From Halisarca cf. caerulea (taxonomy: Eukaryota > Porifera > Demospongiae > Chondrillida > Halisarcidae), in assembly GCA_963170055.1 (NCBI GenBank), contig CAUJGJ010000003.1:488844-552843 (forward strand): 64,000 nucleotides of DNA, in the 5' to 3' direction. The position numbers and the translations under genes were made by a program. The notes under the pieces were generated by a model. It saw nothing but the letters and a program-made list of their open reading frames with translations, was not told the DNA's origin and did no database searches. Positions 22,727-35,051 of the stretch are shown here, piece after piece (the stretch's first letter is position 1; the number at the start of each line of letters is the position of its first letter).

Positions 22727-25434
22727 GCGCTACTGGTCAGGCTGGTCAGGTTTTGGCCTGACCAATGTTTACAAGTTACCTCAAAAATATATCTTGGCCT
22801 TTTAAAAGAAGGATAAAGTTTTCAAGAAACTGTGACTGCTCCATCAATAATTTAGATAGTCGCTACGCAAATCAGCTATGTTATCATTGTGCAATACAGA
22901 AAATCGCGTGTACGTAAGTCCATGTGATTGCAGAGTCCATCATGTGCCTTCAATTGCCACCATTTGAACCCATATTGGTCTTAAATTTTAAATTTGTGCT
23001 CATCAAGGGCATCCCCAATGGTTGCAAGCTACTTGCAGTGCTAGAGAGGCCATTGATTTTGATGGCCATAAAGATTCTAGATCTGCTGGTCCACATACCA
23101 GTCACTAATTCAACATATGAAACTAGCTGACACAGGGCATTTACCGTATATTCTCTAGAAATTCAGCACTCCATCATTTCATCACCCATAGTTTTGTGTC
23201 GAAAATATCTCTAAAATTTGACAAAATGGCCATTTTCTAAAACTTCATCGTGTTCTCCAATATTTTGTCATGCAAATTTTCAACCTAAGATTAACTGTAG
23301 AATTGAATTCAAGTTTTGTAATTCTTACAGTGGTTCTTTGCTTTGGATGGTGTATTCGCTGTTTTCTCTCAGCAAGTATAGGCCTACCATCAAGTACGGG
23401 CAAAAAAACGGTGGCTACGCGACGAGCTACCCCCTCCAAATTGCAAACCGTGCACCAAAGAGCTAGGAAAAGTGCTTTAACGTTCTTTTTGCTAGCTTTT
23501 AGGGTTATTTAAATTATTGACAGTAGGCAGAAATAATAGCCGAACTCTACAGTTCCATCAGCTCTCTAAGTATTCATTGCTAAACTCTAAGGTTTCGTCA
23601 GCCTTTCTCATAGGTGGGAAAACAACTCTAAATTCTCTCAACAGACAAATTTTCTGTGAAACTAGATGTGACGAATTTTAGAGAATATGCGGTATATCAA
23701 CCCACAGCTACTTGAGATTTGGGGCGTGCGCATACCAAATTTATAAACAACGTCACCCCTAACAGTAAACAACATCACAAATTGTAAACTACGTCACACA
23801 AATGAGGACGTCACTGAAGGTGCCCCATGTAAACAGATACTGCTATTAGTGATGTCACAGCCCCGCATCACAATACATCATCAAAAATGGCCGTTTTAGT
23901 AGGCAAACAGAAACCAGCTTTTTGGAGGAGAAAACGTCCTACAACTTTCCTGTTTGTTTCACTTTTGAATTCAATGTAGTATTGGCTATAGGAATTTGCT
24001 TGTTGAATAATGCTATAAGAAGGTGAGCAAAAGTAAATACCGTATTTGTTTCCATTTTTTGCCGATTTGGGCACCAAAAAAAGTGTTTTTTTTCCAAATA
24101 CAAGGTTCTAACAAGGTTATAATAGTGAACAACAAGCAAATTCATATAGTTCAGATATTTTGCTAGCGAATGAAGTAAATTTTATGAAGCACCAGTGTCA
24201 TCTTCTCCTCCGGAAATGGCAGTTTCTGTCTTTAACTGAAAGTTTATGGCTCCTTTGTTGTTGCCTCAAATTTGTCTGTTTCATACTTTCTCTTATTTGA
24301 GTGTGCCTGCCAATAACATTTGTTTAATTTTATAAAGTGTATTATTATTATATAAGTTTAGTCGTATTGGAGCCATAATATGCTATGAAATTTGGTCAAG
24401 TTTCATAACGGCCATTTTACCGTTATACCTGATGGCTGAAATAAATACCCTGTCACAAGCTTATTATAGCGGATTTTAGAAAACTAAAAAATGGCTGCCA
24501 CCAAAAACAGGTGACAAAGACATCACAATTTTGACTCGCAAAAATAATTTCTTGCTCATTTTAAATCTTCTGCACATTTTAATGTTTATTGTCAAAACAT
24601 TAAACCAAAAAAAACAAGCCCATATTATATGCGAAAATAAGTAAATAAGAATCTTAAATAATACTATTTTTTCAGTAAATGTCGATGTCCACACATCTAG
24701 AAGTGCTTCAATAGGAACAAAACTAGTATTAAATAAAAGAGTAAAGTCGACTGCATTAGGTATTCTTGAGTGGAAAATATGTGTATAACCCCAAATGACA
24801 TAGATATAACCAAAAATGTACTTTTTCACTATAAAATAGTGAAAATTAAGCCATAAAAATGCTTATATCTTTTGCGTACATGGTTATATTTTCTCTGCTC
24901 AGAATAAACAAATGCACAAGGGTACTTTGAAATAGTTTTTGCAGTCTCCGTCGCAAAGAAGGGCCATCTTGACGTGCGGATTCTACATTCTTCTTGAAAC
25001 AAGTTCGAAGCCGCCATTTTAATGTGACATCATTGATGACATTACATATCATTCCAAGATGGTAGTCATGATGTGTATGAAAACCGTGACAAATTCCCTA
25101 CATTCCAATACTTTGTCACCTAAAATCCCCACATTCTGAAATGTGCTATAATGCCCTTGTGGTGGAGGTCTTAGTGGTCTCCGCAGAGTAAAAGCCTACC
25201 TGCAGCATACATACTATGCATCAGCAAAAGCTGAACTACATATCTCATGATACGTACTGCATGTTCATGAAACTGCTACTGATGTGCTCCAGTCAAGTGA
25301 CATTGCCACTGAGTTATGTGTCATTCTATACATATAATTCCATTTCTTTCACTCTACAATTATCATTATTAACATAAAATTTTTGACGGTATTCCGGCCT
25401 GACCAATGGAAATCAGCTTGCTCCGGGCCTGTAC
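22727..25434. mobile_element. Possible hAT-like element, decayed
   Basis: The left end CAGGGCCGGCGCTACTGGTC and right end GCTTGCTCCGGGCCTG are inverted relatives, and GGCCTGACCAATG occurs near both. TACAT flanks both sides, but a hAT duplication should be 8 bp. No transposase was recognised inside. A smaller MITE (23144-23692) is nested within. Boundaries and family are uncertain. Confidence 0.35.
23144..23692. mobile_element. MITE, family K
   Basis: 549 bp. The left end is CCGTATATTCTCTAGAAATT and the right end AATTTTAGAGAATATGCGG, flanked by TA on each side, as in Tc1/mariner-type MITEs. No coding capacity. Confidence 0.65.
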
Positions 25435-25619
25435 ATTGTTTCCATAAATACAGAGGTAACAATTTGTTAAAAGTGCAGCTACAGCGAAATATTTAGCAAA
25501 TGGTTGGAGTAGAATTATTTTGGTATTCTTTCAAAAGTCGATGAATGCCCATAGCCTCACAATGTTCCCAAAACCCCACTCCACACATACACGGGCAGAA
25601 CTCATTGCTTGTTAAATTC

Positions 25620-25862
25620 TTAAAGCAGGAGTAACAACCTGGATGAGAGGCACCCCCTTAGCCCAGTGTGGGACATCCTGATCAAGGACCTATGAATGTA
25701 CATCCATCCGTTATCCCATTGGTCTTTTATAGGCCAATGGGTAACTATTAGGCATAGCCAATTATTTTGATTTTTTGTATTGCATGTGCCTGAAGAAGCC
25801 CCTGATGGGTGAAACGTTGCACGAATGATTACTTTTGTGACAAGAACTATTTTGAGTATCAT
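25620..25862 (+). repeat. Penelope-like 3' end remnant
   Basis: Near 25790 the motif CTGAAGAAGCCCCTGATGGG is followed by TGAAACG. The same block flanks the GIY-YIG fragment at 46304-46970 twice, once inverted. Stretches such as PLSPVWDIL (about 25650-25670) fit the end of the Penelope GIY-YIG region. Confidence 0.5.
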
Positions 25863-26230
25863 TTAAGACGTGTTCAACAATAGTCTTACAACTAGAACAA
25901 TATACGTACTTCAGTATTGCTAAAGTGAAAACATATTCAATGGGGAACATGCCAATCAGTTTATTATGTAACGTTTAAACGCTATGCTAAACCTCTCTAT
26001 AATGTTGATGTAAACATTAAAAATAAACTTGATGTAGTAGGGGGTGACTCCGTACTGCGTGAAATGTGCTACAGGCAAGGGGCTATTGTGCACTTGAGAC
26101 TGATTGTTATAAGACGTGTTTCAAAGACTGGTGTGCACATCTCACTATTCATCACATGTGGTGTACATCACTGGATCTTTCTTATAGTAGTTAGGACCTT
26201 TGTTGTGTTATCTTATTGTTTCCATTGCAG

Positions 26231-26282
26231 CATGAGGCTCATCTACATTTCGCTAAGGAGTTTCAATCCAGGCTTATGAAAG
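26231..26282 (+). CDS. Very short candidate exon
   Basis: A 52-nt segment between TCCATTGCAG and GGTAAAC reads HEAHLHFAKEFQSRLMK. Only the splice sites and the open frame support it. Confidence 0.2.
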
Positions 26283-26811
26283 GTAAACATATAATGAGTC
26301 AATTGTCCACCAACCTTGTATATGCCCATTTCCATGGCAGCATCTGAATTCCTGTAATATGTGGGACATGTCCTGATTTAATTAATTGATATGCCTTTAG
26401 AAATGTCCTGGAGAGTGTTCTATTATTCAGTATCCTGAACATTTCATTTTGTGATAGGAATCAGAAGAATCTTTCTAGCTGCTTCATGCAGCATTGGTAG
26501 GAGACATTTGAAACACAAATTTTGACATGAGTAAATGTCTACCTACTATTGATATAATAGTTGACGTTGTAATAAAGACCAAAATGTTTGGCATGCAGTG
26601 TACAAAAATGGTGGTATCAGAGACACATGCATTGTACTATGTAGCCATTACTTATTACATGTCTATGGTGTCAACACTGTGGACACATGGGATAGGAGTA
26701 AACATTAAAATTTGTGTAATGGTAGTTTGAAAGCTGTATACAGAACCATGTATTTAGGACAGCTAGATGCATATACATGTAGATGACAATTTGAGAGAGT
26801 GCTGGGATTAA

Positions 26812-27407
26812 CCCTCCATTTACAGTAAATAAGCGCCCCTCTGACCTTGTACTACGGAACGTTTTGACAAAAATCTGCCTATGCAAACCCGCACGAAGAA
26901 CTTCTTTTTCGATCGATTTCGTGCAGTATGAGTTTTAGTTGTACAGGCACTAAGGCCTTCTAAAGCCTTATGCATACCGATACAGCCATCCCTTGGAGAT
27001 ATTGTCAAGGAAGAACAATTTAGGGGCAAAGAAGAAGAAGCAACAACGAACGAAAAACAAGGCATTGGATTGCAGTGTAACTATCCAAAATGTACAATTA
27101 TTGTTCCATGTTGCTATCTATCTGTGCAAATCTGTGGGTAGAATAGCCTGGAAACAGTCGAAGCAGTAGTTTACACTGCACGTACTGCACCCGTACGTCA
27201 TCTCCGTGACTCTTTCGCCTTTTTCCCTTTCGCGAGCCTTCCCTCTAATAGTAAACCTATGTCATCCTACTATCTTTAGAAAGAGCTATTTTTAGGCTTT
27301 CAAATAATGTAAGAATATTTAGGATTGAAGCTACGTAGCACACAAAATGATTGTTCAAATTTCCCTCCCTTTTCATGGGCGCTTTTGGGCGTACCGTAGA
27401 AGAAGGG
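26812..27407. mobile_element. piggyBac-type MITE flanked by TTAA
   Basis: 596 bp between TTAA at 26808-26811 and at 27408-27411. The left end starts CCCTCCATTTACAGTA and the right end closes TACCGTAGAAGAAGGG. GCGCCC and GGGCGC pair just inside. TTAA targets and CCYT termini are typical of piggyBac-type elements. No transposase. Confidence 0.7.
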
Positions 27408-27745
27408 TTAATTACATAACTAATTAGCATACTGATGGTTCCAGTTTGAGGGGGTACCTATTGAGGGGGATTTTCTGGCAACCAGCAAACAATGGAGCTA
27501 TGCCCCTGCTATTCTTTGATATTGCCAATGGGTGCCAAATGACTCGTTCCCTTTTAATTTTCCTCATTTGCCAACATTAGACTTTCTTCAGGCATCTGCC
27601 TTCTTTGGATAATGGCCTGCATCCACTAAATTTTCTAGCTTCCATGCCATGCTCTTCAACCTGTGAAATAGTTTTCACTTTCAAATAGTACAAAGAATTC
27701 GTTGACATCATAGCATGTATTGCATGACTATCATGTGAAAACAAG

Positions 27746-27806
27746 CCCCTTGTAAGTCCAAATGAAAACAATAATAAGTAGCTCAATGTATATCTTATAT
27801 ATATAT

Positions 27807-27837
<31 letters not shown>

Positions 27838-27906
27838 TAGATATAAGGTACACATTGAGCTACTTATTACTGTTTTCATTTGGACTTCCAGTGTGTAACG
27901 CTTATC

Positions 27907-27968
<62 letters not shown>

Positions 27969-28051
27969 GATAAGCGTTACACACTGGAAGTCCAAATGAA
28001 AACAGTAATAAGTAGCTTAATGTGTACCTTATATCTATATCTATCTATCTA

Positions 28052-28086
<35 letters not shown>

Positions 28087-28100
28087 GATAAGCATTATAC
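27746..28100. repeat. TA/TATC microsatellites between inverted repeat units
   Basis: A unit with GCGTTACACACTGGAAGTCC then AAATGAAAACAGTAATAAG occurs in alternating orientation around runs of (TA)n and (TATC)n at 27797-27840, 27911-27966 and 28022-28083. The central pair forms a near-perfect palindrome of more than 100 bp per arm. Related single units lie at 7057-7092 and 39150-39193. Confidence 0.8.
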
Positions 28101-28301
28101 CGCCATCTGCAAAAGTTAGCACCTGCAAAAATTTAGATCCAGCTCTTGTACAATGGCAAAACATGGCCATCCACGATTATAAATGTGAAAATTGCTAAAA
28201 GCCAAAATCTGCAAATTATACACCCAGTGAAAATTAATCCTTTTTAATTCGTTGTTCACTATAGTGGATGTGCATGTTCGCGTTTGTGCATACATAATTA
28301 T

Positions 28302-28881
28302 TATATGTAACATGTGCAGCGAAAAGGTACCAAAACCATTTTTTTTTCGAAATTGCGTCATTGTTACTATATTAAGTTATAATGATGTATCAGTCATGTG
28401 AGCAAGTTTTGCTTCCGCATTCCTACAGGAAGCGTCAAACTGGCCAAGTTTATAACTGTAGCGCAGAATCAGCCATTGTTGGGGAAGGCTTCACAAAGTT
28501 TTATTTCCGTTCTTTAGTATAATATCCGTGGAGGCGACATTGCATATGATTTCACAATGATTTATGACATGTATGGGGAATTACAATGGCAGGCTAGTGA
28601 GATAATTATATTCATAAGGTTGTGGGTATGACATGTTCACTGTATTTGACATTATAAAAATTAATGGCCGCGCTCACCAAGCAAAAATTTAAAGTCTTCG
28701 AAACTAGCAAACTACTGGGTGGATGGACCTGAAAATCGCCAGAGACATTATTTGAAAAGTATAAAACGAATATCTGCAATAAAGACTATTTCGTCAAATT
28801 TTAATTTCTTCGTGGTTTTGTGTCTTTCCCATTGTTTACTGTAAACGGTTGAGGTACCTTTTCGCTGCGCACATCACATAT
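28302..28881. mobile_element. MITE, family J, copy 2
   Basis: Full-length relative of 644-1220 in the same orientation. The termini are TATATGTAACATGTGCAGCG and CGCTGCGCACATCACATA. It is more diverged inside, and directly abuts element C. Confidence 0.7.
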
Positions 28882-29764
28882 GCTGGTAAGTTATGGCATA
28901 TTAGTGGTTGCAAAGGGCGTTTGGTGGTTATCACACGTATGCAATTAAATCGTAATGCCCAATACTAATTATCACGTTGTAGCTGCGTGACCACCTTGAT
29001 GGTTTTTACGATTTCAATGGTTTAACCAGCAACAGAAAGGATTATAGTCTGTCATTTTTGCAAATGGATGGTAATAGAGTGAGAAATTGCAGATCTGCGA
29101 GTATTCAAACTTCGAAATCAGTAACTTACCTCCAAAGTTATGATCGTAATTGCAGCGTATAAATTAGCCTCTGCAACACTGAGAACACATGCTGTCCATG
29201 TGACCAAGGGCAAAAGAAGCACTCTTGTGCATAGGAAAGTTATGGCAAAAAAGGTGGAGAACTAAACCTCTACCAGTATTCTTTAAACTTCGTCAGGTTA
29301 TTCTTAAAGGGCCGAACTTACAATTTTGGATATGGGAAGATTGTCGGTTATACCGTTCAGTTTATGCATCACCTTTTGTTACTACAACCATTCTGTTGGA
29401 GAAGAAATCTTTTGACATAACAGCCGTGGAATGGAGCAGCGCCTTCCCATATCCAAAAATGTAAGTTCGAGGTATGTTCTATCTTGTGAATCGACTTGTG
29501 TATCAAAACTCAGAGGTCTTCCTTTCCGTCTTTTTGCGTATTTGCTAATTTTGATATGGTTGAAAAATAGACACCATGCAACAGGTACAACATGTTTTCG
29601 GTGCTTTAAATGACACACAAGTAAAATATGAATGATTAGTTTGATATCTGTATGGTTTCTTCGGGTTTGCAACCTTCAAGAAGCTAAAACAAAGCGTTTA
29701 ATTCGAATCGTTCGGAAATGGCAGCCATTTTGTTTTATGGCAAAATCTGCCATAACATACCTAA
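28882..29764. mobile_element. Foldback-type element C
   Basis: Terminal motif GGTAAGTTATGGCATA on the left and TGCCATAACATACC on the right. An internal palindrome pairs CTTACAATTTTGGATATGGG (about 29307) with CCCATATCCAAAAATGTAAG (about 29446). Near its apex is TTGACATAACAGCCG, an inverted form of the GGCTGTTATG apex motif of the CACTA-like family. AT flanks both sides. One copy seen, no transposase. Confidence 0.5.
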
Positions 29765-29766
29765 AT

Positions 29767-30830
29767 ATGCGCTTGTGTTCGTCATCCACTTTAGTGGCTC
29801 GTTGTTATTGTGGCTTGTTTTCAGGCACAAAATTAAGCAAAATTTTCTTTTTGAAAGCTTTTATTTGTGACTTTCTAACCTTCCTTGCTTAATAGTGACC
29901 CTTTTAGCCCATCTTCGAGGAAAGATATATGTGTACGCCAGGCTTTACAAAGGTGTACTGTGTGTTATAGCAATTAAACAAAGCTTGCAAGGACTGCCGA
30001 CTAAAATTTCTTCATTGCCAGGGTATGCGCCACACCGAACATCCGGAAATGTACCAGCTACTGCTGCTAGGACCTCTGCTCTTCTACGCCTATTTCTCTT
30101 CCGGTTATTCCTTGTTTTAAGCTGTATCAAACTAACAACTGATAGGATTTGGTAGCGAGATACCACGGCCGCCTTTGTATTTCATTTAGCCCTTTTGTAC
30201 TTGTATATCAGTCATTACTACAAGTAATGCATCTACCAAGTTAGAAAAATATTGCTTAAACTTTTATAATTCAAACTTTAGGCCCTACGATCCACTAAAG
30301 TGGACAGTGAGCCCAAGCGACCTACATGCGCGCAAACTCGAGAACATAAAAGGGTTAAAATGTATACGGTGATTAAAAGTATTTTATTGGCTATAAAAAT
30401 GTGAAAATTAGGCTTTGAAATGGGCATATAATCAGCATACCTGATTGTATCTTTTCTGCTTATGTTAGAAGCATACACAATAGTAATTTGAAATGATTGA
30501 TTTCTTCTTTCAATGAAATAAGGACCATCTACAGTCCAGATCACATGATCTTTATGAGCTAGGCTTTAATGGTGACATCAGTAGTTATGAGCAATTATGT
30601 CTTACTCTTCAATTGTGTGGAGGTCTTTCTGATAATCCTACAACATTTAATTGGATGACATTGTTACTTCTACTTGGTGGTTCTACTTCTCTCAGCCTAA
30701 GAAATTTGTTTGTAAAGATTCTGTGATCAATTTACAATTGATTCATAACAAAAATTGGTGAGTTAGATCTCAATCATTTCTCTTTTGAAAGGCCCTAAGC
30801 TCATTGCTTTTGTGTACACTTTACATGACC
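29767..30830. other. No recognisable gene
   Basis: Scattered short frames only. No domain or repeat boundary recognised. Confidence 0.3.
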
Positions 30831-30918
30831 ATGATTGAGGAAAAACGAACTTGATATATATTTAGTGCCCGGTTGGCGATATCAAAAAACAAGGTGCGTA
30901 ATCTTTGTTTGAGCTTAA
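30831..30918. repeat. Left flank of the piggyBac target, paralogous to 43060-43150
   Basis: GATATCAAAAAACAAGGTGC then GTAATCTTTGTTTGAGCTTAA matches GATATCAATGAACAAGGTGC and its continuation at 43110-43150. GATTGAGGAAAA upstream also matches. A duplicated copy of that region was therefore the piggyBac target. Confidence 0.75.
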
Positions 30919-32507
30919 CCTTTTAACGCCTGCATTAAGACATCATCGCTTGCCCGTTAAGGCCGGATAGCCACAAAATCTGCTTGATATCAAACCAATA
31001 TCAATGTAATTATTTACAGAAAACATGGCAAGTAGGTTACAAAGTGAAGATGTTCTGCAACAGAATCAGATGAGCTGTGGTGTGAGTCTGATGATGACTG
31101 GCCTAATGCTCCAGAAGAAGGGGACCTTAATTGAGAGCTCCATTCAGAGAGCAGATCCATTAGACAAGGCTGGGGCAGGACTAGAGGATGACGAAGATGA
31201 AGAGAGTGAGCGTACTAGTACTAATGAAACCACAACTCTCCTCCACTCACAACCATCTACAACCATACCACTCAACCTCACAGCTGAGGACTCACATTTG
31301 CCATCCACACCTGTGTCCTTGCACACCAATAACGAGGTACCAGTATACTCTGTATTGCACAGGTATACATCTTCACCCTGATTCCCGGACCAAAGGTGGT
31401 CCTGGATGTAGATAGTCATCCATATGACTACTTTTGCCAGATCTGGGGAGTGACACCTTTCGGCTCATTGCAGCTCAAACCAATCTGTATGCCAACCAAA
31501 AAGGTACGCAATCGTGGGAGGATGTGAATGAAGATCATATGAAGGCCTTCATGGGAATCCACATGTGCATGGGTCTAGTTCGGTTGCCATCTCTCCAGGA
31601 CTACTGGAGCACTAATCCCATCATAGGCACACCTGGAATTGTCAGTGGAATGAGCCGTGACAGATTTCAATCCACCCTAAGTCACCTACACCTAAACGAC
31701 AATTCTAGGATGCCCCGGTCTGGCTCTGCCGAATTTGATAAGCTTTATAAAGGGAGGCCATTGCTTGACAGAATTTGAGAGAACAGCCGGGCTGTGTACC
31801 AACCTCACTAAGAGGTATCTGTGGATGAGGCCATGATACTGTTCAAGGGTAGGAGTGCCATGAGACAGTACATGCCCAAAAAGCCTGTCAAGTGGGGGTA
31901 CAAGTGCTGGTGAATGTGTGATGCCCGGAATGGGTACATGTACAACCTGGACATCTATACCAGGGAGCCAGTGGTACCCTTGACGAGGCAGACCTTGGAG
32001 CCACAGTTGTCCAACGTATGGTGGAGCCACTGTACGGGTGCAACTATCATGTGTACATGGACAACTTCTTTTCTAGCATTGTACTCGCCAACAAACTGAA
32101 GGAACGCAGGACTTTGATGATTGGGACAGTGAGGACCAACAGACGAGGGTGGCCACAAGAAATTAAGGGGGTAAAGAAATTAGAGAAGGAAATGTCACGT
32201 GGGGACAGCCGATCTAAGGTGGTTGATGAGGTGGAATGTGTGGTATGGAAAGACAAGAGGATACCATATTGGTATTTATATTCGCGACACTTTATTTTCG
32301 CGAAATCCTGTAGAATGTCTTAAAGCAAAATTTTCGCGGAGTCTAAATTTCGCGGGTTGCATACCCACGCGAAAATATAAATTAGTATGCATAATAATAA
32401 AAGACACTCCGGAGACAGACTACACGCCTATAGAGCGTCAGCAGACAAATTGCACGTGGAAGAACAGGTGTGAGCATAGATACTGTATCTATGGTGTGAG
32501 AAACGAC

Positions 32508-33497
32508 ATGACAGCCGACGCAGCGACTTTCCTGTGCAGTTCTTGTATCAGAGGTTATCACGTATACCAGAGTGTGTGGAGTTCGGAAGAGGGAGAGAAC
32601 CTTGTGTGCAAGCGGGAGATGAGTAATCCACGCGATAGTTATGCCGTCGTTTGTCTAAAAGAAGAACAGACTGTAGGTCACTTGCCACGGAAGATATCGC
32701 GTCTCTGTTCCCTCTTTCTCGGAAGAGGCGGTGGGATTACAGCGACCGTCACAGGAAAAAGGCAACGTTCGATCGATCTTCCCCAAGGAGGACTCGAAAT
32801 CCCTTGTCGCTTGACTTTCTCTGGTCCAGAAGAGTCGATCACCAAAGTGAGAAGTATAATGGCAAAGCTCAACCTTATGGAAGGTGATAGTATTTGCACA
32901 GAAAAGGAATTAGAAAATGAGGAAGTTAAGGAAAGTGCTCATTCTACGAGACTCAGTATGGTTTGGGTCTGCACAGGGAGACAGTCACTCACATTTGAAG
33001 ACAAACAAGCGATTTGTACTGGGAAGCGCCTTACAGACAACCACTTGAACTTCAGTCAATGTCTAATACAAGCACAGTTTCCTACCATTGGCGGGCTGAC
33101 CAACACCCTGATGGTAAATAAACCTTGTGCTCACCGGACCCTACAGAATGGAGGCTTACAGATCCTGTTTTGTAGGGATGACCACTGGATTGTAGCATCA
33201 ACTGTAGGTTGTCCTCTTAACACTGTTAGTGTTTATGATAGTGTTTACAAGGACATTGATGTTGCAACCAAGGGTACTCTTGTACATATGCTGGGTGTTT
33301 CTGAGGAAGATCTGCGCATTAACATGGGCCAGGTAATGCAGCAGGAGGGAGGAGATGACTGTGGTGTCTTTGCTGCAGCAGTGTTGACATCACTAGCTTA
33401 TGGTCAGAGTGAGCCGTTTCAGTTCGGACAAATGGACATGAGAGCACACTTCATTGAGTGCTTAGAGAAAGGCGTGCTCTCTCCGTTCCTTATGTAG
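32508..33497 (+). CDS. HIRAN domain plus Ulp1/SENP-like cysteine protease
   Basis: From the first in-frame ATG the product has 329 residues, but the frame is open further upstream (GVRNDMTADA lies at the start), so an upstream exon is possible. Residues about 17-105 match a HIRAN domain: VWSSEEGENLVCKREMSNPR, then AVVCLKEEQTVGHLPRKIS and GGLEIPCRLTF. HIRAN domains bind DNA ends and occur in HLTF/Rad5. Residues about 190-300 have the C48 protease pattern: H226 in DDHWIVAS, D244 in VYDSVYKD, Q278/Q279 and C285 in GGDDCGVFAAA. Such enzymes cleave SUMO or related modifiers. The gene lies inside the pogo-like element, tail to tail with the transposase. Its role in transposition is unknown. Confidence 0.8.
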   Translation: MTADAATFLCSSCIRGYHVYQSVWSSEEGENLVCKREMSNPRDSYAVVCLKEEQTVGHLPRKISRLCSLFLGRGGGITATVTGKRQRSIDLPQGGLEIPCRLTFSGPEESITKVRSIMAKLNLMEGDSICTEKELENEEVKESAHSTRLSMVWVCTGRQSLTFEDKQAICTGKRLTDNHLNFSQCLIQAQFPTIGGLTNTLMVNKPCAHRTLQNGGLQILFCRDDHWIVASTVGCPLNTVSVYDSVYKDIDVATKGTLVHMLGVSEEDLRINMGQVMQQEGGDDCGVFAAAVLTSLAYGQSEPFQFGQMDMRAHFIECLEKGVLSPFLM

Positions 33498-33608
33498 ACT
33501 GTACGTACATTTGATTCAGGATCCATAACACAAAAAATTCATTGCTTTAACAGTATAATCATGATCATTATTATAACAGTTATTGTAACAGACTAGTGTA
33601 GCAGTGTG

Positions 33609-35051
33609 TTAATATGCAATTCCTGCACCCTTGAAGCCGTTGATAATAATGTCAGGATGTGACTTAAAGTAGTCAAACATGGCCACGATCCACTGTGCAC
33701 ATAGCGATTTCATGGTGCTCAGTTGCATGTCCACAGGCTGGAGTTCATCTACTGATGCACCCTTCTCCAGTTGTTGGAGGATTTGAGTTGCATACCACTC
33801 TCGAAATTTTGACTTTAGGAAGTCTTTGGCTGCTTTATTCACGCTTACATCAAGGGGTTGCAAACAGTCAGTGCAGTTGGGCGGAACGAGAACAACATCA
33901 AAGTGATGTTGCCTTAACTCTGCCATTACGTCTTCAGTAATCTGTCCCCTGAATTCATCATATATAACTAAAGCATGGTGATCTTCTGGGAGTCCCAGCT
34001 CTTTCTTCTTATCTTCTACATAGGGGACAATAATCTTGTCAATGTATTCCAACATTGTCTCCTCATTAGACCAGTGGGTGGATGTGTGGGTAATGTGCCA
34101 GTCGGATGGAAATGGGTAGTCTGGATGGCTCCTTTTTGTTTTACCCTGATACACTAATTGAATGGGGAGAAAATCTCCACTCATTGTTGCAGCAAATAAT
34201 CCTGTAATTTGACGTTTGTCATTGAGTCCACCTATTTCAATCTTCTTTGTGCCCTTTTTCTCCATTGTCCACTTTGAAGCAGGGACATAGCTTAGTGCCG
34301 TATGGTCCCAGTTCAGAACCAACTGCGGTGGAATCTCCTCAGAATCCACGTTAATTTGGATTTGCTCAAGAAATGTTGTACGCAACTCATCCAAGTTCAT
34401 TGGTAGAATTCGAGTCTTGGTGCCACCTTTCCTCTTCACAAATCCCATCCGACGCAATAGGCTCTGAGCCCAACTCTTTGTAAGAGCAACAGGCCCACCG
34501 TACTCCTGGAGCGAAGTTCGCTTTGTCTTACTGACAATGCCAGTAGCAGTTGCAATAGCAATGGAGGTGGTCACAGGAGCACCGTTTGCTCGCAGGACCT
34601 TTATGTATGACTGCACATGGGAGTCAATAGTCTCACCTAACAGCAATGGGCGACCACGCTTCTTTGGGGGGAGACTTGTTATAGCTTCACTGTCCAGGTT
34701 GCCGCTTGGTGAGCGCTTTTTTCCGAGCTCTTGGTAATAATTCTTCTTGATTGAACGTACTGTACTCTTGTTCAGTGGCCTGTCCAATTCCTTCGAGAAT
34801 TTCCTTACAGCTGCAGCATTCCCATTCTCGCTCACGTATTTACCAATCTGCGCTCGCTGCTCATCAGTTAGTCGACCGTACGGTCCCTGAGTCCGCGTCT
34901 TGGTGCTGGGATCTTGACGTTTCGAATTCTCCACCGACAAGACTTCAAGGTTCGCTTGCCGAATAGCAGTTGGTGGAATATCAGCAGAAAGAGGACCATT
35001 GGGATCTGGAAGATGGCTTTTCACCGGTTTGAGGTAACGCAATAGTGCCAT
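33609..35051 (-). CDS. Pogo/Tigger-type DDE transposase, intact
   Basis: 480 residues, no interruption. The N-terminal third has helix-turn-helix-like segments (LTDEQRAQIGKYVSENGNAA, then FSKELDRPLNKSTVRSIKK) and a basic KKRGRPLLLG stretch of AT-hook type. The DDE_1 catalytic core follows: D249 in LNWDHTAL, D365 in VIYDEFRG and D401 in CTDCLQPLDVSVNK. The 35-residue gap from second to third Asp is usual for pogo/Tigger. It would cut and paste the element at TA targets in the nucleus. The start ATG lies 178 bp inside the right terminal repeat. Confidence 0.9.
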   Translation of the reverse strand: MALLRYLKPVKSHLPDPNGPLSADIPPTAIRQANLEVLSVENSKRQDPSTKTRTQGPYGRLTDEQRAQIGKYVSENGNAAAVRKFSKELDRPLNKSTVRSIKKNYYQELGKKRSPSGNLDSEAITSLPPKKRGRPLLLGETIDSHVQSYIKVLRANGAPVTTSIAIATATGIVSKTKRTSLQEYGGPVALTKSWAQSLLRRMGFVKRKGGTKTRILPMNLDELRTTFLEQIQINVDSEEIPPQLVLNWDHTALSYVPASKWTMEKKGTKKIEIGGLNDKRQITGLFAATMSGDFLPIQLVYQGKTKRSHPDYPFPSDWHITHTSTHWSNEETMLEYIDKIIVPYVEDKKKELGLPEDHHALVIYDEFRGQITEDVMAELRQHHFDVVLVPPNCTDCLQPLDVSVNKAAKDFLKSKFREWYATQILQQLEKGASVDELQPVDMQLSTMKSLCAQWIVAMFDYFKSHPDIIINGFKGAGIAY

